DNA of 64,000 bases from Lampropedia hyalina DSM 16112 (GTDB taxonomy: Bacteria; Pseudomonadota; Gammaproteobacteria; Burkholderiales; Burkholderiaceae_C), in assembly GCF_900129055.1 (NCBI RefSeq), contig NZ_FQUZ01000017.1:1-64000 (forward strand), read 5' to 3'. How positions within the stretch are numbered: the first letter of the stretch is position 1; each line of letters begins with the position of its first letter. Both the position numbers and the translations under genes were made by a program. The notes under the pieces are model-generated. The model was not told where the DNA came from, ran no database searches, and saw only the letters and a list, made by a program, of their open reading frames with translations. This document shows, piece by piece, positions 60,566 through 64,000 of this stretch.

Positions 60566-60982
60566 TTAAGCACCCAACTGGCGAGCGACGAATGTCGTGC
60601 GCAAAGGCAGCTTGGCAGCAGCCAGGCGGAACGCCTCGCGTGCCAGCTCTTCAGGCACGCCGGTGATTTCGTAAATCACCTTGCCAGGCTGGATTTCAGC
60701 AACGTAGTAATCGGGGTTACCCTTACCATTACCCATACGCACTTCAGCAGGCTTGGTGGAAATGGGCTTGTCGGGGAACACACGAATCCAGATACGTCCA
60801 CCACGCTTGACGTGACGGGTGATCGCACGGCGGGCAGATTCGATCTGACGGGCTGTCAGACGACCGCGATCCGTCGATTTCAGGCCGAACTCACCAAACG
60901 CAACCGTGTTGCCACGGGTTGCGATACCGGTGTTGCGACCCTTTTGCTCTTTGCGGAATTTGCGGCGAGCAGGTTGCAGCAT
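60566..60982 (-). CDS. rplP: 50S ribosomal protein L16
   Basis: 138 residues, near the peptidyl-transferase centre. Typical start [17 protein letters not shown] and [19 protein letters not shown]. Starts two bases after rpsC ends. Confidence 0.98.
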   Translation of the reverse strand: MLQPARRKFRKEQKGRNTGIATRGNTVAFGEFGLKSTDRGRLTARQIESARRAITRHVKRGGRIWIRVFPDKPISTKPAEVRMGNGKGNPDYYVAEIQPGKVIYEITGVPEELAREAFRLAAAKLPLRTTFVARQLGA

Positions 60983-60984
60983 GG

Positions 60985-61839
60985 TTATTCTCCTTGTCCG
61001 TCCGCAGCTGTAGCGGGCGCGCTGGTTCTAGGAGCACGCTTAACGGCGGTAGATGCATCGGCGCGAGCCTCTGCGGGTTTATCACTGCCATCCACCGGAG
61101 CGGCATTGCCACCACGGCGAGGCGCACCACGACCGGCACCAGGACGGCGACCACGCGGACGACGTTCATCGTCGGCACGCGGAGCTTCCACCACGGCGGG
61201 CAGATCGGTACGTCCCAGGGTATCGCCCTTGTAGACCCACACCTTGACACCAATGATGCCGTAGGTGGTGGAGGCTTCGGAAGTGGCGTAATCGATGTCG
61301 GCACGCAGGGTGTGCAGAGGCACGCGGCCTTCGCGATACCACTCGGTACGCGCAATTTCAATGCCGTTCAGACGACCGGCAGACATGATCTTGATGCCCT
61401 GTGCACCCAGACGCATGGCGTTCTGCATGGCACGTTTCATGGCACGGCGGAACATGATGCGCTTTTCAAGCTGCTGGGTGATGCTGTCAGCAATCAGCTG
61501 GGCATTCACTTCGGGCTTGCGCACTTCCTCGATGTTCACGGCAACCGGCACGCCCAGCAGGCTGGCCAGTTCCTTCTTCAGGTTCTCGATGTCTTCGCCC
61601 TTCTTGCCGATGACCACACCCGGACGAGCCGAGTAAATGGTGATGCGGGCATTCTTGGCAGGACGCTCGATCAGCACACGGGCTACCTGTGCATTCTTGA
61701 GCTTCTTCTTCAGGAAGTCACGAACCTTGATGTCTTCAGCCAGCTTGCCTGCAAAATCATTGTTGCTGGCATACCAGCGGCTGGACCAGTCACGGCTAAC
61801 CGCCAGGCGGAAACCGGTAGGGTTGATTTTCTGTCCCAT
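60985..61839 (-). CDS. rpsC: 30S ribosomal protein S3
   Basis: 284 residues. KH domain with [20 protein letters not shown]. The last ~70 residues ([20 protein letters not shown] onward) are a long Arg/Ala/Gly-rich disordered tail, longer than the E. coli protein (233 residues), as is common in Burkholderiales. Start [12 protein letters not shown]. Confidence 0.98.
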   Translation of the reverse strand: MGQKINPTGFRLAVSRDWSSRWYASNNDFAGKLAEDIKVRDFLKKKLKNAQVARVLIERPAKNARITIYSARPGVVIGKKGEDIENLKKELASLLGVPVAVNIEEVRKPEVNAQLIADSITQQLEKRIMFRRAMKRAMQNAMRLGAQGIKIMSAGRLNGIEIARTEWYREGRVPLHTLRADIDYATSEASTTYGIIGVKVWVYKGDTLGRTDLPAVVEAPRADDERRPRGRRPGAGRGAPRRGGNAAPVDGSDKPAEARADASTAVKRAPRTSAPATAADGQGE

Positions 61840-61856
61840 AGTATTCCTCTGGTTGA

Positions 61857-62189
61857 TTAGTAACCCACAGTCACATAAATGTGGCTGGTAGGCTTGCTGA
61901 TGCGGTTGCCACGACCCTTGGCGCGAGCGGTGAAACGCTTGAGCGTCGTACCTTGCTCGACATAAATGGTCTTGACGCGCAGTTCGTCAATATCGGCACC
62001 ATCGTTGTGCTCGGCGTTGGCAATCGCCGACTCCAGCACTTTCTTGATGATGACAGCCGCTTTTTTCTGCGTGAATTGGAGGGTATTCAGAGCCTGATCG
62101 ACTTTTTTGCCACGGATCAGATCCGCCACCAGGCGGCCCTTGTCCACAGACAGGCGAACACCACGAAGAACAGCACGTGTTTCAGACAT
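61857..62189 (-). CDS. rplV: 50S ribosomal protein L22
   Basis: 110 residues, lining the exit tunnel ([20 protein letters not shown]). Starts [20 protein letters not shown]. Its C-terminal hairpin is the site of macrolide resistance mutations. Confidence 0.98.
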   Translation of the reverse strand: MSETRAVLRGVRLSVDKGRLVADLIRGKKVDQALNTLQFTQKKAAVIIKKVLESAIANAEHNDGADIDELRVKTIYVEQGTTLKRFTARAKGRGNRISKPTSHIYVTVGY

Positions 62190-62198
62190 GGTTACTCC

Positions 62199-62474
62199 TT
62201 ACTTCTTGGCTTTTTTGTCACCAGGGTGGCCCTTGAAGCTGCGTGTGAGTGCAAACTCACCGAGCTTATGGCCAACCATCTGGTCAGTCACATACACAGG
62301 CACATGCTGCTTGCCGTTGTGCACCGCGATCGTCAGACCGATGAACTCAGGCAGCACCATGGAACGGCGCGACCAGGTCTTGACCGGCCGCTTATCCTTG
62401 GTGGCCAGGGCTTTCTCGACCTTGGCAACCAGGTGATGGTCAACAAACGGACCCTTTTTCAAGGAACGAGTCAT
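62199..62474 (-). CDS. rpsS: 30S ribosomal protein S19
   Basis: 91 residues, beginning [20 protein letters not shown] and typical [19 protein letters not shown]. Placed between rplB and rplV. Confidence 0.98.
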   Translation of the reverse strand: MTRSLKKGPFVDHHLVAKVEKALATKDKRPVKTWSRRSMVLPEFIGLTIAVHNGKQHVPVYVTDQMVGHKLGEFALTRSFKGHPGDKKAKK

Positions 62475-62484
62475 TTGCTACCCC

Positions 62485-63312
62485 TTACTTCTTGCGACGC
62501 GACACAATGAACGTTTGTGTACGCTTGTTGTTACGGGTTCTGTAGCCCTTGGTCAGATTACCCCAAGGATCCACAGGATGACGGCCTTCTCCGGTTTTGC
62601 CTTCACCACCACCATGCGGGTGATCGACCGGGTTCATTACCACACCGCGCACGGTGGGGCGAATGCCCAGCCAACGTTTGGCACCGGCCTTGCCGTAGCG
62701 GCGCAGGCTGTGCTCTTCGTTGGCCACTTCACCGATGGTGGCGCGGCATTCAATGTGAATCCGGCGCACTTCACCCGAGCGCAGGCGAACCTGGGCGTAA
62801 ACGCCTTCGCGGGCCAGCAGGGTTGCGGAAGCACCAGCGGAACGCGCAATCTGCGCACCGGCACCGGGTTGCAGCTCAATCGCGTGGATGGTGGAACCCA
62901 CTGGGATGTTGCGGATCGGCAGTGTGTTGCCCGCCTTGATCGGAGCCTCGGAACCGGACAGCAGGGTTGCGCCCACTTCCACGTTGCGAGGAGCCAGGAT
63001 GTAGCGACGTTCGCCATCGGCATACACCACCAGGGCAATGTGTGCGGAACGGTTCGGGTCGTACTCGATGCGTTCGACCTTGGCCGGGATGCCATCCTTG
63101 TCATTGCGACGGAAGTCCACCACGCGATAGTGGTGCTTGTGACCACCACCCTTGTGGCGTGTCGTGATGTGGCCGTTGTTGTTGCGACCCGACTTCTGGA
63201 ATTGCGGCTCCAGCAAAGGGGCATGGGCAGCACCCTTGTGCAGGTGATCGCGGGAAATCTTCACCGCGCCACGCTGACCTGGAGTTTGGGGTTTGAGTTT
63301 GATAACAGCCAT
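62485..63312 (-). CDS. rplB: 50S ribosomal protein L2
   Basis: 275 residues; key for subunit joining. Start [20 protein letters not shown], signature [20 protein letters not shown] with the conserved histidine. Confidence 0.98.
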   Translation of the reverse strand: MAVIKLKPQTPGQRGAVKISRDHLHKGAAHAPLLEPQFQKSGRNNNGHITTRHKGGGHKHHYRVVDFRRNDKDGIPAKVERIEYDPNRSAHIALVVYADGERRYILAPRNVEVGATLLSGSEAPIKAGNTLPIRNIPVGSTIHAIELQPGAGAQIARSAGASATLLAREGVYAQVRLRSGEVRRIHIECRATIGEVANEEHSLRRYGKAGAKRWLGIRPTVRGVVMNPVDHPHGGGEGKTGEGRHPVDPWGNLTKGYRTRNNKRTQTFIVSRRKK

Positions 63313-63314
63313 GA

Positions 63315-63650
63315 TTAAGCAGCCTCTCCTGACAGGTTCAGTTCCTGACCTTCCTTCAGGCGGACATAGGCCTTGCGAACATGGTCACGGCGACCGATGG
63401 TCTTGCCGAAACGCTTGCTCTTGCCCTTGATGTTCACCACCGAAACGCCTTCGACTTCCACCTTGAACAGCAACTCGACCGCCGCCTTGATTTCAGGCTT
63501 GGTCGCATCGCGCAATACCTTGAATGTCACGGCATTGGACTGTTCGGCAACGAATGTGGCTTTTTCGGAAACGATGGGAGCGACCAGCACCTGGTACAGG
63601 CGGCCTTCGGCAAACTGACGCTCTTTGGGGGTTGGATTGACGCGACTCAT
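63315..63650 (-). CDS. rplW: 50S ribosomal protein L23
   Basis: 111 residues; forms the docking site of trigger factor and SRP at the tunnel exit. Family core [20 protein letters not shown]; an N-terminal extension of about 20 residues precedes it. Confidence 0.97.
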   Translation of the reverse strand: MSRVNPTPKERQFAEGRLYQVLVAPIVSEKATFVAEQSNAVTFKVLRDATKPEIKAAVELLFKVEVEGVSVVNIKGKSKRFGKTIGRRDHVRKAYVRLKEGQELNLSGEAA

Positions 63651-64000
63651 GCGAACATCTCCTTGAGCTGATCGATGGCACCCTTGGTCACCAGCACTTT
63701 CTTGAAGTACACGAGTGCATAGGGACTGACTTCACGCGGCTCGATCACATACACATTGGGCAGGTTGCGGGAAGCCAGCTCCAGGTTCTCATCGAGGTTG
63801 TCGGTGATGACCAGAACAGAGTCCACGCTCCAGGATTTGAGCTTGGAAGCAAAACCCTTGGTCTTGGGCGAATCCAGCTTGATCTCTTCCACAGCCACCA
63901 GACGGCCATCGGCCACCAGCTTGGAGAAAATCGAAGCCATACCCACGCGGTATTGCTTTTTATTGACCTTGTGCGAGAAGTTTTCGTCGGGCATGTTAGG
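63647..64000 (-). CDS. rplD: 50S ribosomal protein L4 (C-terminal part, cut by window edge)
   Basis: 118 residues of the C-terminal half, open to the end of the window. Sequence [20 protein letters not shown] and [20 protein letters not shown] is typical. Its stop overlaps rplW by four bases. Confidence 0.96.
   Translation of the reverse strand, partial: PNMPDENFSHKVNKKQYRVGMASIFSKLVADGRLVAVEEIKLDSPKTKGFASKLKSWSVDSVLVITDNLDENLELASRNLPNVYVIEPREVSPYALVYFKKVLVTKGAIDQLKEMFA

Overview
The window looks like a chromosome segment of a betaproteobacterium, most likely Burkholderiales and probably Comamonadaceae-like. The evidence is the moderately high GC content, an isc-hsc-fdx cluster next to dnaQ, an ECF sigma/DUF3619/DUF3106 trio, a PIN-PhoH protein, a carboxy(nor)spermidine pathway for polyamines and a ribosomal S10-type operon. 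The species cannot be named from sequence alone. Most of it is ordinary housekeeping DNA, broken up by one prophage and three insertion-sequence traces.

Layout. Bases 1-346 are the end of an IS3-type element that stops 22 bp short of the dnaQ stop codon. The stretch 0.4-6.9 kb holds dnaQ and the iron-sulphur assembly operon iscR-iscS-iscU-iscA-hscB-hscA-fdx (minus strand, led by an extended -10 promoter). uvrB and the branched-chain operon ilvI-ilvH-ilvC follow (7-13 kb). ilvI and ilvH are separated by a relic of an IS200/IS605 element. From 13.4 to 22.2 kb on the plus strand come an ECF sigma module, an orphan Tat-exported peptide-binding protein, phoH, and a tetR/acuI pair; chrA lies between them on the minus strand. 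From 22.4 to 32.5 kb lie rnhA, a D-2-hydroxyacid dehydrogenase, thyA, the polyamine genes nspC and carboxynorspermidine dehydrogenase, a second IS200/IS605 relic with a TnpB C-terminus, ppa, bcp, def and small conserved proteins.

Bases ~32.56-40.10 kb are an apparently complete filamentous-phage (inovirus) prophage between a Mth938-family gene and alaA. It carries a small serine recombinase, a Zot assembly ATPase, a DUF2523 protein, a repeat-rich adsorption protein with a collagen-like stretch, tiny membrane and coat proteins, a 43-residue zinc-ribbon protein, a pV-like protein, a rolling-circle initiator, a strong hairpin suggestive of an origin, and a divergent regulator gene facing three copies of a dyad operator. 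This is the most interesting part of the window.

The right part holds alaA-hom-thrC (amino-acid synthesis), a Na/Pi cotransporter, a DUF2975/XRE pair, tRNA-Ser(GGA) and tRNA-Cys(GCA), a manganese-type ABC transporter divergent from mntR with two MntR-like operators between them, a few small redox or tautomerase genes, a DUF445 protein, a fecI-fecR-TonB receptor system whose receptor is frameshifted at a seven-C tract (possible phase variation), and finally the ribosomal protein genes rplD(partial)-rplW-rplB-rpsS-rplV-rpsC-rplP-rpmC-rpsQ ending in a clear terminator.
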